Shown here: piece after piece, positions 7,645 through 16,560 of the stretch | Layout of the letters: each line of letters starts with the position of its first letter | Numbering within the stretch: the stretch's first letter is position 1 | Assembly (NCBI GenBank): GCA_039586575.1 | Contig: JBDHKD010000005.1 | Span: 19,404-83,403 of the forward strand | Direction of reading: 5' to 3' | DNA length: 64,000 nt | Origin: G020344215 sp039586575 | GTDB taxonomy: Bacteria; Gemmatimonadota; Gemmatimonadetes; Palauibacterales; KS3-K002 | Notes under the pieces: generated by a model | Told to the model about the DNA's origin: nothing | Databases searched by the model: none | The model's input: only the letters and a program-made list of their open reading frames with translations | Position numbers and translations under genes: made by a program

Positions 7645-10263
7645 TCAGCCGCACTCCGAGTAGCCACAGGCGGTGCACTTCATGCACCCCTCGGCGAACT
7701 GGAGCGAGAAGCCGCAGTCGGGGCAGGTTTCGATGAATGCCTTGATGTCCCGGCCGAAGTGCTTGGTCGGGTCGTCGAAGAGCCCGCGGGTGATGTGGGG
7801 TTTCTCGGCGCTCTGAGTGCCCCCGTTGCCCTTCGAGCCCGTCTGTGGGTCTTTGAGCGGCAGCACCTGCTGCTCGCCTTCTTTCTCGGCCAGGTACTCT
7901 TCGATCGCCAGTGCCACGGCGTCCGGCACCGAGAGGATCTTCTTGGCGCCGAAGCCGACCGCCCGATCGCACGAGATGCCGCGCAACTGCTTGCAGATGG
8001 TGCCGAGCGGAATTCCGCTGCGCAGCCCCAGCGAGATCAGCCGGCTGATCGCCTCGGCGTCGGCCATCGCCGCGCCGCCCGCCTTGCCCAGCGTGGTGAA
8101 GACTTCGAAGGGTCGGCCCTTCTCGTCCTCGTTGATAGTCACATAGAGCGTGCCGAGCGGCGAGAGCATCTTGCGAGTGATGCCGCGCAAGGCATCCGGC
8201 CGCTCGCGCACGAACGGCTTGCCCTGGAGCTCGCCCTGTTTGGCGGAGAGCTCGCGTTTGAGCCGCTCATTTTCTCTGGCCAGTTTGTCGAGTTCGGCAC
8301 GCAGCTCGCGATTCTCGGCCGCGAGCTCGGCACTGGCGAGCTCGGCCTCGGAGGCGACTCCAGCATCCCCTGCCACGTCTTCGCCCTTCCGCCCAACCTC
8401 CGAGACCGAGCTCATAGCGTTATCACCCTCGTACGACTTCACGACCGCCTCTGCCGTCTTTCCGGTGGATAGCACCTGCCCCTCCCGAGAGCCGTCGCGA
8501 TAGACCGTCACGCCCTTGCAGCCGAGCTCGAAGGCGAGCTCGTAGATCGCGCGGACGTAGCCGGGGCTCGCCTCAGCCGGGAAGTTGCAGGTCTTCGAGA
8601 TGGCGCTGTCTACGTACTGCTGAAACGCCGCCTGCATCCGTACATGCTGTTCCGGAGTAACATCGTGAGCGGTGACGAACGTGCGCTGCACTTCCTCCGG
8701 AACTTCGTCGAAATGAATGTGGCCCTCGCACGCGATCCGCTCCATTAATTGATCCGAGTACCACCCCTGCCGACGTGCGAGGGCCACAAAGTCCGCATTG
8801 ACATCGGGCATCAGCGTGCCCGCCTGATTCCGCATGAAAGCCACCGCGAACAGCGGTTCGATACCACCCGCGCAGTTCGCGATGATCGAGATCGTCCCCG
8901 TCGGGGCAACGGTCGTCAGATTGCAGTTGCGCAGCCGGCGCTCGGGGCGTACCCGGTTGCCGCCCGCGTCGCGCGCGCAACTCGCGTCCGGACCCCAGAT
9001 CGAGCGCTCCCATTCGGGGAAAACGCCGCGCCTCGTCGCCAGTTGCTCCGACTTGACCTTCGCCTCCTCGTCTACGAAGTGCATCACCCGCCCGGCCAGC
9101 TCCAGCGATTCCTGGGAGCCGTAGGGGATACCGAGCCGCACTAGCATGTCGGCCCAACCCATCACGCCCAGCCCGATCCGTCGGATCCGCTGCGCCAGGT
9201 CGGTGATCTCCGGGAGCGGGTAGCGGTTCGCGTCGATTACGTTATCGAGGAAGTGCGTCGCCGTATGGACCGCTTCCCGCAGACCGTCCCAGTCGATGAT
9301 CCCGTCCTCGACGAACGCTCCCAGGTTGATCGAACCGAGGTTGCAGACGTCGAAGGGCAAGAGCGGCTGCTCGCCGCACGGGTTCGTAGCCTCGTAGGAG
9401 CCGAGATGCGGGACCGGGTTGTACTGGTTCGCCCGATCGACGAAGAACACACCGGGCTCGCCGTTCTGCCAGGCGCCCTCGACAATCATGTCGAAGACCT
9501 CGCGCGCCCGCAGTCGATCGACCACCCGGCCGTTCCGCGGGCTGACCAGCTCGTACTCCTCATCAGCCTGCACGGCCCGCATGAACTCGTCGGTCACCGC
9601 CACCGAGATGTTGAAGTTGGTGACCCTGTTGTTGTCACGCTTGCAGTCGATGAACTGCAAGATGTCCGGGTGATCGACCCGCAGGATCCCCATGTTCGCG
9701 CCGCGCCGTGTGCCGCCTTGCTTCACCGCCTCCGTCGACGCGTCGTAAACCTCCATGAACGAGACCGGACCGGAGGCGACACCCATCGTCGACCGCACCA
9801 CATCCCCGCTGGGCCGGAGCCGCGAAAATCCGAACCCGGTGCCGCCCCCGGACTGATGTATCAAGGCCATGTTCCGCAGCGTCGTGTAGATCCCTTCCAA
9901 GGAATCCTGCACCGGCAACACGAAACACGCCGACAACTGGCCCAACGGACGACCCGCGTTCATCAACGTCGGGGAGTTCGGCATGAACTGCCCGGCGGCC
10001 AACATGTGGTAGAATCGCTCCGCTGTGCCTAACGCTTCCGCTCCGCTAGTCCCGTAGCTCTGGTCGACCGCCCCGATCGTCCGCGCCACCCGCCAGAACA
10101 GCTCCCGCGGCGTCTCCACCGGACGCAACTCGTCGTCCTTCACCAAGTAGCGCCGCTCCAGCACCGTGATGGCGTTGTCGGTGAGGTCTGGGTCAGGCAG
10201 GTCCACCGGCGGCCTTGCCGGCAGCTCGACCTCCCTTCCCCGCTGAGCGGTCGTCGCGGTCAT
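7645..10263 (-). CDS. nrdJ: Adenosylcobalamin-dependent (class II) ribonucleoside-diphosphate reductase
   Basis: The enzyme makes deoxyribonucleotides using coenzyme B12. I prefer the ATG at 10263 (872 residues), which has GGAGAG upstream, over an in-frame TTG further up. Motifs include PNSPTLMNAGRPLGQLSACF, GGGTGFGFSRLRP, the active-site loop TNPCGEQPLLPFDVCNLGS, and VAPTGTISIIANCAGGIEP. The C-terminal part has a TSCPD domain (RKMLSPLGTLYVTI onward) and ends in a zinc-ribbon-like CPDCGF...CMKCTACGYSECG. Between the catalytic core and the TSCPD domain lies a predicted coiled coil of about 40 residues (roughly 636-675, rich in Glu, Leu, Arg). The promoter carries two NrdR boxes. Downstream is a hairpin. 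Confidence 0.95.
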   Translation of the reverse strand: MTATTAQRGREVELPARPPVDLPDPDLTDNAITVLERRYLVKDDELRPVETPRELFWRVARTIGAVDQSYGTSGAEALGTAERFYHMLAAGQFMPNSPTLMNAGRPLGQLSACFVLPVQDSLEGIYTTLRNMALIHQSGGGTGFGFSRLRPSGDVVRSTMGVASGPVSFMEVYDASTEAVKQGGTRRGANMGILRVDHPDILQFIDCKRDNNRVTNFNISVAVTDEFMRAVQADEEYELVSPRNGRVVDRLRAREVFDMIVEGAWQNGEPGVFFVDRANQYNPVPHLGSYEATNPCGEQPLLPFDVCNLGSINLGAFVEDGIIDWDGLREAVHTATHFLDNVIDANRYPLPEITDLAQRIRRIGLGVMGWADMLVRLGIPYGSQESLELAGRVMHFVDEEAKVKSEQLATRRGVFPEWERSIWGPDASCARDAGGNRVRPERRLRNCNLTTVAPTGTISIIANCAGGIEPLFAVAFMRNQAGTLMPDVNADFVALARRQGWYSDQLMERIACEGHIHFDEVPEEVQRTFVTAHDVTPEQHVRMQAAFQQYVDSAISKTCNFPAEASPGYVRAIYELAFELGCKGVTVYRDGSREGQVLSTGKTAEAVVKSYEGDNAMSSVSEVGRKGEDVAGDAGVASEAELASAELAAENRELRAELDKLARENERLKRELSAKQGELQGKPFVRERPDALRGITRKMLSPLGTLYVTINEDEKGRPFEVFTTLGKAGGAAMADAEAISRLISLGLRSGIPLGTICKQLRGISCDRAVGFGAKKILSVPDAVALAIEEYLAEKEGEQQVLPLKDPQTGSKGNGGTQSAEKPHITRGLFDDPTKHFGRDIKAFIETCPDCGFSLQFAEGCMKCTACGYSECG

Positions 10264-10464
10264 CGACCGATAACTCTCCGTCCTGTTGAGGTCCTGTCTC
10301 TGCAAGGCTCTGCGAAGTTCTAGAGAATAAAAGGCTAATGCACGCGCCCGCGCGCTTTCGACTCCCGGATGACTCTATCTTTTGGTTTGAGCCTGTTCCC
10401 CGTTCGGGCCTCCTGGCTGGTGGCGGGGGGAGGAGGCCTCAGACTGCCAGGTTACGGGTGCTGC

Positions 10465-10480
10465 ACACAATATGTTGTGC
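10465..10480 (-). promoter_or_regulatory. NrdR box, promoter-distal copy
   Basis: The 16 bases read acacaatatgttgtgc, very close to the known NrdR box (ACACwATATwTTGTGT-like palindrome). It lies just downstream of the nrdJ promoter, starting 31 bases from the second box. Confidence 0.75.
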
Positions 10481-10495
10481 TCCGTCCAGCCGGCG

Positions 10496-10511
10496 ACCCC
10501 AAATATAGGGT
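10496..10511 (-). promoter_or_regulatory. NrdR box, overlapping the nrdJ -10 element
   Basis: The 16 bases read accccaaatatagggt. The match to the NrdR consensus is looser, but the palindromic core is kept, and the start-to-start spacing to the other box is exactly 31 bp, the usual three-helical-turn spacing of NrdR box pairs. It overlaps the -10 of the nrdJ promoter, consistent with repression. Confidence 0.6.
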
Positions 10512-10529
10512 GATCTCCCCCCGTGTCAA
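10502..10529 (-). promoter_or_regulatory. Sigma-70-type promoter of nrdJ
   Basis: On the minus strand TTGACA (complement of 10524-10529) is followed after 16 bases by TATATT (complement of 10502-10507). Transcription would begin near 10495 and leave an untranslated leader of about 230 bases before the nrdJ ATG at 10263. Confidence 0.7.
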
Positions 10530-10588
10530 GCTTTTCTTCACCGGGAGTCTCGACAGCCCGCCGCACTCTACAAGTCTCTACCCTGTAA

Positions 10589-11113
10589 CTACTTATACCC
10601 CTGGGCGGGCCGAAAGTGGCCGGCTCTGTGAGAGCGGGCCAATTCGAGGTAGTCGCGCCAGGTGAGTTCGATGCGGGCGCGCAATTCGTCGTCCACCGAT
10701 CGAACGAGTTTGGCGGGCCGGCCCATAACGAGGGAGCCGGCGGGAACGTGGGTGCCTTCGGTGATCAACGAACCGGCAGCGATGACGGAGCCGGTTTCGA
10801 TGACGGCGCCGGAAAGCACGATGCTGCCCATGCCGACGAGGCAATCGTCCTCGATGACGCAGCCGTGCAAGAGGGAGCGGTGCCCGACGCCGACGCGGGC
10901 ACCGACACGCGTCGGGAAACCGGGGTCGATGTGGATGACGGTGTTATCCTGGATGTTGGTCTGCTCGCCAATGGTGATGGGCTCGATGTCACCACGCAGC
11001 ACGCAGCCGAACCAAACGCTCGCCTCGCGTTCCAGGGTGACGCGACCGATGACCGTCGCACCTTCCGCGATGAAAGCGGAAGGGTGGATGGTGGGCGTGT
11101 GGTGTTTGGCCAT
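10589..11113 (-). CDS. Gamma-class carbonic anhydrase family protein
   Basis: The 174-residue protein is a left-handed beta-helix of hexapeptide repeats (IHPSAFIAEGATVIGRVTLE and following). Metal-ligand signatures are present: IQDNTVIHIDPG (first His), VGVGHRSLLHGCVIEDDCLVGMG (two further His). This matches the YrdA/CaiE/PaaY-like gamma-carbonic anhydrase group; activity is documented for some members only. AAGGAG lies upstream of the ATG. It is the last gene of the minus-strand run led by murQ, 49 bases after the amidase gene. A metal-dependent carbonic anhydrase is plausible, and an acyltransferase is the alternative. Confidence 0.85.
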   Translation of the reverse strand: MAKHHTPTIHPSAFIAEGATVIGRVTLEREASVWFGCVLRGDIEPITIGEQTNIQDNTVIHIDPGFPTRVGARVGVGHRSLLHGCVIEDDCLVGMGSIVLSGAVIETGSVIAAGSLITEGTHVPAGSLVMGRPAKLVRSVDDELRARIELTWRDYLELARSHRAGHFRPAQGYK

Positions 11114-11162
11114 TCAGACTCCTTAATGAACGGTGACCTCCGAGCCGAATACTGATCTCTGA

Positions 11163-13244
11163 TCACTGATGACTTGCGGCACGTTGGGCAAAGAACTCGC
11201 GAATACCGAGCAGCACACCGCGCGCGTACGCTTCCTGCCAAACCGGGTTCCGCAGGCCTGCTTCCTGGTCGGGCATCATCATGAAGGCACCCTCGGTGAG
11301 CGCGGCGGGCATCCAGGTGGGCCGCACGAGGGCGAGGCTGGCGCGGCCGAAGCCGAGATCGCGGAGTCCCATCGTCACCAGCAGGTTGCGCTGTAGGGCG
11401 CGGGTCAGGTCGAGTGAGTGGCGCTGGAAGTAATAGGTGCTCGTGCCGTGGCGCTCGAACGGGTTCACGCCATCCGGGAGCGCGTTGTTGTGGATGGAGA
11501 TGAGCAATTCGGCGTCCAGCAGTTCTGCCAGGTACGTGCGGTCGTAGAGCCGCACGACGCGGCGGTCGGCGCGGGTCAGGATTACCCGGGCGCCTTCCGC
11601 TTCCAATAGGCGCTTGAGCTTGAAGGCGATGGCGAGGTTGGTCTCTCCTTCGTAGAAGCGTGTCGGTCCGGTGGCGCCCGCCGGCGGGTGGCCGGGATCG
11701 ACGACGATGGTGCGGCCCGCCAGCGGTTGCCCCGAATCGATGGGCGGCGGTTTGCGGATCTCCAAGACGAGGCCGCCCGGCCGGGGACGGACGCGATAGC
11801 CCCAAGGCTCGGCCGCCAGATCGATGAGCAGCTGGTAGCGATCGGAAGTGACCTGCTCCCACCGGGCCGCGCTTAGGAACTCGTCGGCGGGGCCATACTG
11901 GAGCCAATCGGTATTCGAGTAGGCGCCGTACAATATGAGCGTCACACGCTTGCCATCGACCTCGACCTTGTGGGGCACCGGCTCGCTGACCGACACGTTG
12001 ACGTGCAGTCGATCGGGCGCGCCACTGAACCGCACGGTGCCGACCCGGGCGCGATCCGGCTGCCTGACGCCGGGCAACCAGCCGAGCTCGTCCGCGGCGA
12101 CCCAGGCCTCGGTCTCCTGATCGAGGGCGAGGCGCACGGCTCCGTTGCGCCGGCCGCTGACGCGCGCCCGTACGCCGTCAGTCCACTGCCAGAAGGTCGT
12201 AGCGCCGATCCCGGCACGGCCGATGACGAAGCCGTCGCGGCCCACGCCGGAAGGTTCCTCGCGCAGCTCGACGACCGGCCCGCTACCTTCGAGGATCCAC
12301 AGATCGAGCGGTAGCGGAGTGCGCGCCGTGTCGCCCGCGACGATGACCTCGAATCGGGCACACTCCTCCGCCACGACCCAATCGGGGACATCCAGTTCGC
12401 CGGCAGGCGCGGGACCCTCACCTTCAGGCAGCTCGGGGATCGAATCGGCTGCGACGTCCAGCATGTCCGTCGCGGCGCTATCCAGTGGCTGCGCTGGCGG
12501 TGGCGGCGCGCAGTAGTGGATGAGATCCGGGAGCCCCGCCGGCAGCGGCGGCAGCGCCGGGCTCAGCCTCCCCCGGCCCACCGGCGACCGCGCCACGAGT
12601 TCCCCCTCGTAGATCCCCGTCCCGAGCGAGGCGGAGCCCGTACCCATCGGGATCCGACCGAAGATCCAGTTCGCCGCCGCGCTCGTCCCCTCGACATTGC
12701 CGCTCTCCGCCAGCGGCACCCACTCGCCATCCGGCAGGACGAGCCGCACCCGGGCACCCGGCGCGGCACGCACGCGCAGCGGGATCGTCTCACCTTCGCG
12801 CACCCACCAGGCACCGGCTGGCGATGCGCTTTCCGGATCGACCGCAGCCGAGTCGGACGGCAGCGGCGCCAGCGGTCGCGGCAGGAATACCGCGTGAAGC
12901 TTACTCACCCGCTGTGAGCCGGCGGCCGCCAGCAACTCGTAGTACGCCACGGTGTCGTTCGCCGCCGCCGGAACCGGCAGCCAGGCGATGAATGCGCCGT
13001 TCGGCTCGACGCGTACGCCGTAGCCGTTGATGGTCAGCCGGGCGTTCCCGTTGCCGACCGAGCCGAAGATGAAGTTGGAGTCGCGGGCGGTGATGAAGCT
13101 CGAGTCCCGCGGGTAAACGACATCGATGGCTAGCGGGCCATCGTGGAATGGAACCGGTGGCGGGCCGGTCACCTCGGGTGCGCGGGCAGCGCAGCCGGTG
13201 CACGCAAGTGCAAGGCAGGCGAGCCTCGCGACGTCTCGCCCCAT
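11163..13244 (-). CDS. N-acetylmuramoyl-L-alanine amidase with long N-terminal region (lipoprotein candidate)
   Basis: I start at the ATG at 13244 (693 residues) because a promoter lies over the longer frame's start. The N terminus (MGRDVARLACLALACTGCA) looks like a lipoprotein signal. Residues about 30-500 form a Pro- and Gly-rich, beta-strand-like region of unknown fold. The C-terminal 200 residues are an Amidase_3 zinc domain: VVDPGHPPAG (His), YEGETNLAIAF (Glu), LISIHNNALPDG (His) and LTEGAFMMMPDQE (catalytic Glu). It cleaves the bond between MurNAc and the stem peptide, in the periplasm. It is downstream of the sodium symporter, NagZ, AnmK and MurQ genes, so it supplies substrate for the same recycling route. 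Confidence 0.85.
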   Translation of the reverse strand: MGRDVARLACLALACTGCAARAPEVTGPPPVPFHDGPLAIDVVYPRDSSFITARDSNFIFGSVGNGNARLTINGYGVRVEPNGAFIAWLPVPAAANDTVAYYELLAAAGSQRVSKLHAVFLPRPLAPLPSDSAAVDPESASPAGAWWVREGETIPLRVRAAPGARVRLVLPDGEWVPLAESGNVEGTSAAANWIFGRIPMGTGSASLGTGIYEGELVARSPVGRGRLSPALPPLPAGLPDLIHYCAPPPPAQPLDSAATDMLDVAADSIPELPEGEGPAPAGELDVPDWVVAEECARFEVIVAGDTARTPLPLDLWILEGSGPVVELREEPSGVGRDGFVIGRAGIGATTFWQWTDGVRARVSGRRNGAVRLALDQETEAWVAADELGWLPGVRQPDRARVGTVRFSGAPDRLHVNVSVSEPVPHKVEVDGKRVTLILYGAYSNTDWLQYGPADEFLSAARWEQVTSDRYQLLIDLAAEPWGYRVRPRPGGLVLEIRKPPPIDSGQPLAGRTIVVDPGHPPAGATGPTRFYEGETNLAIAFKLKRLLEAEGARVILTRADRRVVRLYDRTYLAELLDAELLISIHNNALPDGVNPFERHGTSTYYFQRHSLDLTRALQRNLLVTMGLRDLGFGRASLALVRPTWMPAALTEGAFMMMPDQEAGLRNPVWQEAYARGVLLGIREFFAQRAASHQ

Positions 13245-13302
13245 CGTCACAGCTCGCTCCTCTGCGACCGCCCCAAGAAACTCTCGCTCATCACGGTCCG
13301 GC

Positions 13303-13332
13303 AATGTACGACCCCCGTTCCCCACCGGTCAA
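13303..13332 (-). promoter_or_regulatory. Candidate promoter of the amidase gene
   Basis: On the minus strand TTGACC (complement of 13327-13332) and TACATT (complement of 13303-13308) are separated by 18 bases, in the gap between the symporter and the amidase. The amidase could therefore be expressed on its own as well as from upstream. Confidence 0.45.
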
Positions 13333-13369
13333 AGCGGCGAGCGGGCCGGGGCACGGCCATCCCTGTGAC

Positions 13370-15100
13370 CTATGCCGACCGAGCGCGGGCGGAGGATCGG
13401 CCGAGGAGCACGTATGCCACCACCGCCGCAGTCAGCGCGGCGCCAGCGCGTCCCCATGCACCGAGGACCAACCACCCCACGCCGAACAGCAGGGCGAAGA
13501 GCAGCACGATCCCCAGAATGCCGGACCGGACGTCGGCGCCGAGATCCTGGAGCGGGGCGAGACCCGTCGCCTCACGCTGCCGCCGCCAGCCGGGGCCGCC
13601 CGGTCGAGTACGACGGTAGAACTCGGCCAGCGTTTTCTCCGACTCGGGCCGGGTGAGCAGCATGGTGGGCAGCCAGACCGCCAGCGAGCCGAACGCCGTC
13701 ACCGCCAGCCGTACGCCGAAGTCGACCTCGCCGACGGCGGGCAAGTAGGACAGGACCGCGATGAGCATACCGGCGACCATCGCCGCCAGCTCGGCCCAAG
13801 CGTTCACCCGCCACCAGAACCACCTCAGGATGAGCACCGCGCCCGGCCCCGTCCCGATGGCGATCATGAAGCGGAACACGGTGCCGATATCCTGGGCGAA
13901 GAAGGCGGCCATCGCCGCCAGGGCCACGATGACGACGGAAGCCAGGCGGCCGACCAGCACCTTCTCCTTGTCGTTGGCCTCAGGGTGTGCCCAGCGGACG
14001 TAGAGGTCGTTCACGACGTAGGAGGCGCCCCAGTTGATGAGCGTCGAGACCGTCGACATGAAGGCGGCGAGGAACGAGGCGATCACCAGCCCGAGGAGGC
14101 CCGCTGGCAGGTAGTCGAGCATCAGCTGGATGTAGCCGATCTCGGGATCGGCGAGCGTCGGGTAGAGGATGAGCGCGACGAGCGCGACGACGAGCCACGG
14201 CCAGGTGCGCACCACGTAGTGCATCAGGTTGAACAGCCAGGCCGCTTTCTGCGCATCCGCTTCCGTCTTGGAGGCGATGAAGCGCTGGATGAACTGGCCG
14301 CCGCCATCGGTGTTCCTGAACGCCCACCACTGGATGCCGATATAGGCGAGGAACGTGGTCATCGACAGCTGGGCGACGTCGGACCAGGGCATGAAGTCCA
14401 GCCGGTCGCTCAAGCCCCGCTCCCCCAGCGTTGCCTTGATGCCGGCGATGCCGCCGACATCGGGCAGGGCGAAGGCGACGACGATGAGCGCGCCGACCAA
14501 GGCGAGCACGAACTGGATGAAGTCGGTGGCGACCACGCCCCAGAGGCCGGCGAGCCCGGCGTAGACCAGCACGAAGACCGAGAGAGCGACGACGATCCAC
14601 AGCCGCGGCTCGCCGGGCAGATCGATGGCGAGTGCATCCCAGAGGCCCAGCGCCTCGATCACCTTGCGCATCGCCAGCATCGCGTAGCCCATGCCGATGC
14701 AGTTGATCGGGACGGCGAAGATGAAGGCGCGGAAGCCGCGCAGCAGCGCCGCCGGCTTGCCGCCGTAGCGCAGCTCGCAGAGTTCGACGTCGGTGACCAC
14801 CTCGCTGCGCCGCCATAGGCGGGCGAACAGGTAGATCATCAGGACGTGGGTGATGGCGAACGCCCACCACTCCCAATTGCCGGCGATGCCGCGGCGGGCG
14901 ACGAGCCCGGTGACGTAGAGCGGTGTGTCGACGCTAAAGGTGGTGGCGGCCATCGAGGTGCCGGCAAGCCACCAAGGCAGCGCGCGGCCGCCGACGAAGA
15001 ACTCGGCGAAGCTGCGGGCGCCGCGGCGCGAGAACCAGAGGCCGAGGCCCAAGGTGCCGACGAGGTAGGCCCCGATGACGAGCCAGTCGAGCGCGGTCAT
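13370..15100 (-). CDS. Sodium:solute symporter family transporter in amino-sugar recycling cluster
   Basis: The 576-residue protein has about 13 hydrophobic segments and the SSS-family opening (DWLVIGAYLVGTLGLGLWFS), with GGRALPWWLAGTSMAATTFSVDTPLYVTG and the later ASFLAAFMSTVSTLINWGASYVVNDLY segment that carries sodium-site serines and threonines. It imports a solute with Na+ across the inner membrane. Its start overlaps the nagZ stop by four bases and it follows murQ-anmK-nagZ, so the cargo is probably a cell-wall amino sugar or muropeptide. A precedent is the MurNAc transporter MurT of Tannerella forsythia, reported as a symporter of this family. The substrate here is an inference. Confidence 0.85.
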   Translation of the reverse strand: MTALDWLVIGAYLVGTLGLGLWFSRRGARSFAEFFVGGRALPWWLAGTSMAATTFSVDTPLYVTGLVARRGIAGNWEWWAFAITHVLMIYLFARLWRRSEVVTDVELCELRYGGKPAALLRGFRAFIFAVPINCIGMGYAMLAMRKVIEALGLWDALAIDLPGEPRLWIVVALSVFVLVYAGLAGLWGVVATDFIQFVLALVGALIVVAFALPDVGGIAGIKATLGERGLSDRLDFMPWSDVAQLSMTTFLAYIGIQWWAFRNTDGGGQFIQRFIASKTEADAQKAAWLFNLMHYVVRTWPWLVVALVALILYPTLADPEIGYIQLMLDYLPAGLLGLVIASFLAAFMSTVSTLINWGASYVVNDLYVRWAHPEANDKEKVLVGRLASVVIVALAAMAAFFAQDIGTVFRFMIAIGTGPGAVLILRWFWWRVNAWAELAAMVAGMLIAVLSYLPAVGEVDFGVRLAVTAFGSLAVWLPTMLLTRPESEKTLAEFYRRTRPGGPGWRRQREATGLAPLQDLGADVRSGILGIVLLFALLFGVGWLVLGAWGRAGAALTAAVVAYVLLGRSSARARSA

Positions 15101-16560
15101 CGGGTCGGGCCGGGGATCAGATGCTCGGCCACTGCCTCCTGCATGAGCGGGTCACCGCCCCAGGCGCAGAGGACATTCAACGCGGCGGGAAACTGAGCGG
15201 CGAGCCGCGGGTGGCCGAACAGCACGACGGTCGCAGCGGGCCGTTCCTCGAGGACGCAGTTCACCTCACGCGCCTTATCGGCCGCCAGCCACGACCGTCG
15301 CTTCCAGCCCCTTACATCCGAGAAGATGGCGAGCAGGTCGATGGCTGGGTCGAGCGACCGGGGCTGAAGCAGCCGGGCGCCGCGCTCCTCGAGGCCGAGT
15401 CTTAGGCGGCTGCGGTCCAGCACCGCCGTGCCCGGTCCGGCCAGCGCCTCAGGCAGCTCCACGACATCGTCATCGATCACATGCAGGCGAAAGGCCTGCC
15501 GGGGGAGCGGGTGCGGGGGCGAGCCGCGCAGCGTTCGGATCGACGCGGCAGCCAGCTCCAGCGCCCGGGCGTAGCTCGGCACCGGTGCCCAGTCCTCAAC
15601 CGCCAAGTCCGCGGTACGGGCGGCGATCTCGACGCGCTCCATGGACCTGGCGACCTGACGTCCGTCGAGATGCTTCGACTCGAGCGCGGCCTTGAGCGCG
15701 GCGATGGTGTCGCCGGGCGATGACGGGTAGAGCAGGACATCGCAGCCGGCTCGCACCGCCTCGACCGCGGCGCCCGTCTCGGTGAGCCCCGTGGCCGTCA
15801 GGCCCGCCATGATCAGAGCGTCGCTGGCGACCAGGCCGTCGAACTTCAGCTCATTACGCAAGAGGCGGACGATCTTCCGCGAGAGGCTGGCCGGCTTACC
15901 CGACGGGTCGAGCGCCGGATAGGCGACGTGAGCGAGCATGACCGAGCTGACCTCCGCCTCGATCGCGGCGCGGAAGGGTGCGAGATCGGCTTCCAACGTC
16001 TCGCGCGTCCATCGGACAACGGGCAGCTCGGTGTGGGAGTCGGTCGTCGTACGCCCGTGGCCGGGGAAGTGTTTGGCGCAGGCGTGAATGCCCTCGTCCT
16101 GGACGGCCGTCACCCAGGCGCGCACGCGATCGGACACCGACGCCGCATCGGACCCGAAGCTCCGGGTCCCGATGATCGGGTTCAGCGGCTCGGCGTCCAG
16201 GTCGGCGACCGGACCGAGCACCCAGCCGACGCCGGCCGCCGCCGCCTCCTGCGCCGTCAGCCGCCCGGCCTCGGCCACCGCCTGATCGCCGATCCTCGCC
16301 AGCGCCGCCGCTGGCGGCAACGGCGTCGCCTCCTCGAACTGCTGGCCCGCCCCGCGCTCCAGGTCGGCAGCGAAGAGGAGCGGTCGGTTCTCACGCTCCA
16401 GCGCGCGAGCCACCAGCTCACGCATCCCGCTAACGCCGCCACCGAAGACGACGAAGCCACCCACGCCTTGGTCGAGCGCGTGCCGCACCTCGGGCCACAC
16501 TCTGTCGACGCTGCGCTCACCCCAGCGGATCACCGGGAAGACGAGGCGAGCCGGGTTCAT
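15097..16560 (-). CDS. nagZ: Beta-N-acetylhexosaminidase, glycoside hydrolase family 3 (NagZ-like)
   Basis: The enzyme removes GlcNAc from GlcNAc-anhydroMurNAc and muropeptides. The GH3 motif KHFPGHGRTTTDSHTELP (about residues 160-180; catalytic Asp/His pair in DSH) and the nucleophile segment VASDALIMAGL are present. At 487 residues it is longer than the about 340-residue Escherichia coli enzyme because a C-terminal extension of roughly 140 residues follows the TIM barrel. There is no signal peptide, so it acts in the cytoplasm on imported sugars. It overlaps the symporter by four bases downstream and anmK by four bases upstream (ATGA junctions). Confidence 0.9.
   Translation of the reverse strand: MNPARLVFPVIRWGERSVDRVWPEVRHALDQGVGGFVVFGGGVSGMRELVARALERENRPLLFAADLERGAGQQFEEATPLPPAAALARIGDQAVAEAGRLTAQEAAAAGVGWVLGPVADLDAEPLNPIIGTRSFGSDAASVSDRVRAWVTAVQDEGIHACAKHFPGHGRTTTDSHTELPVVRWTRETLEADLAPFRAAIEAEVSSVMLAHVAYPALDPSGKPASLSRKIVRLLRNELKFDGLVASDALIMAGLTATGLTETGAAVEAVRAGCDVLLYPSSPGDTIAALKAALESKHLDGRQVARSMERVEIAARTADLAVEDWAPVPSYARALELAAASIRTLRGSPPHPLPRQAFRLHVIDDDVVELPEALAGPGTAVLDRSRLRLGLEERGARLLQPRSLDPAIDLLAIFSDVRGWKRRSWLAADKAREVNCVLEERPAATVVLFGHPRLAAQFPAALNVLCAWGGDPLMQEAVAEHLIPGPTR

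Noticed and set aside
10264..10490. Cobalamin riboswitch in the nrdJ leader
   Set aside because: The leader contains a B12-box-like GCCAGGAGGCC inside a hairpin, but the other conserved parts of the riboswitch core (GGUGAAAAUCC-type segment and the long peripheral stems) are missing, so I do not call it.
13148..14818. Long plus-strand frame opposite the symporter
   Set aside because: Its composition (Arg, His, Asp, Gly repeats) and lack of motifs mark it as antisense noise of the symporter gene.
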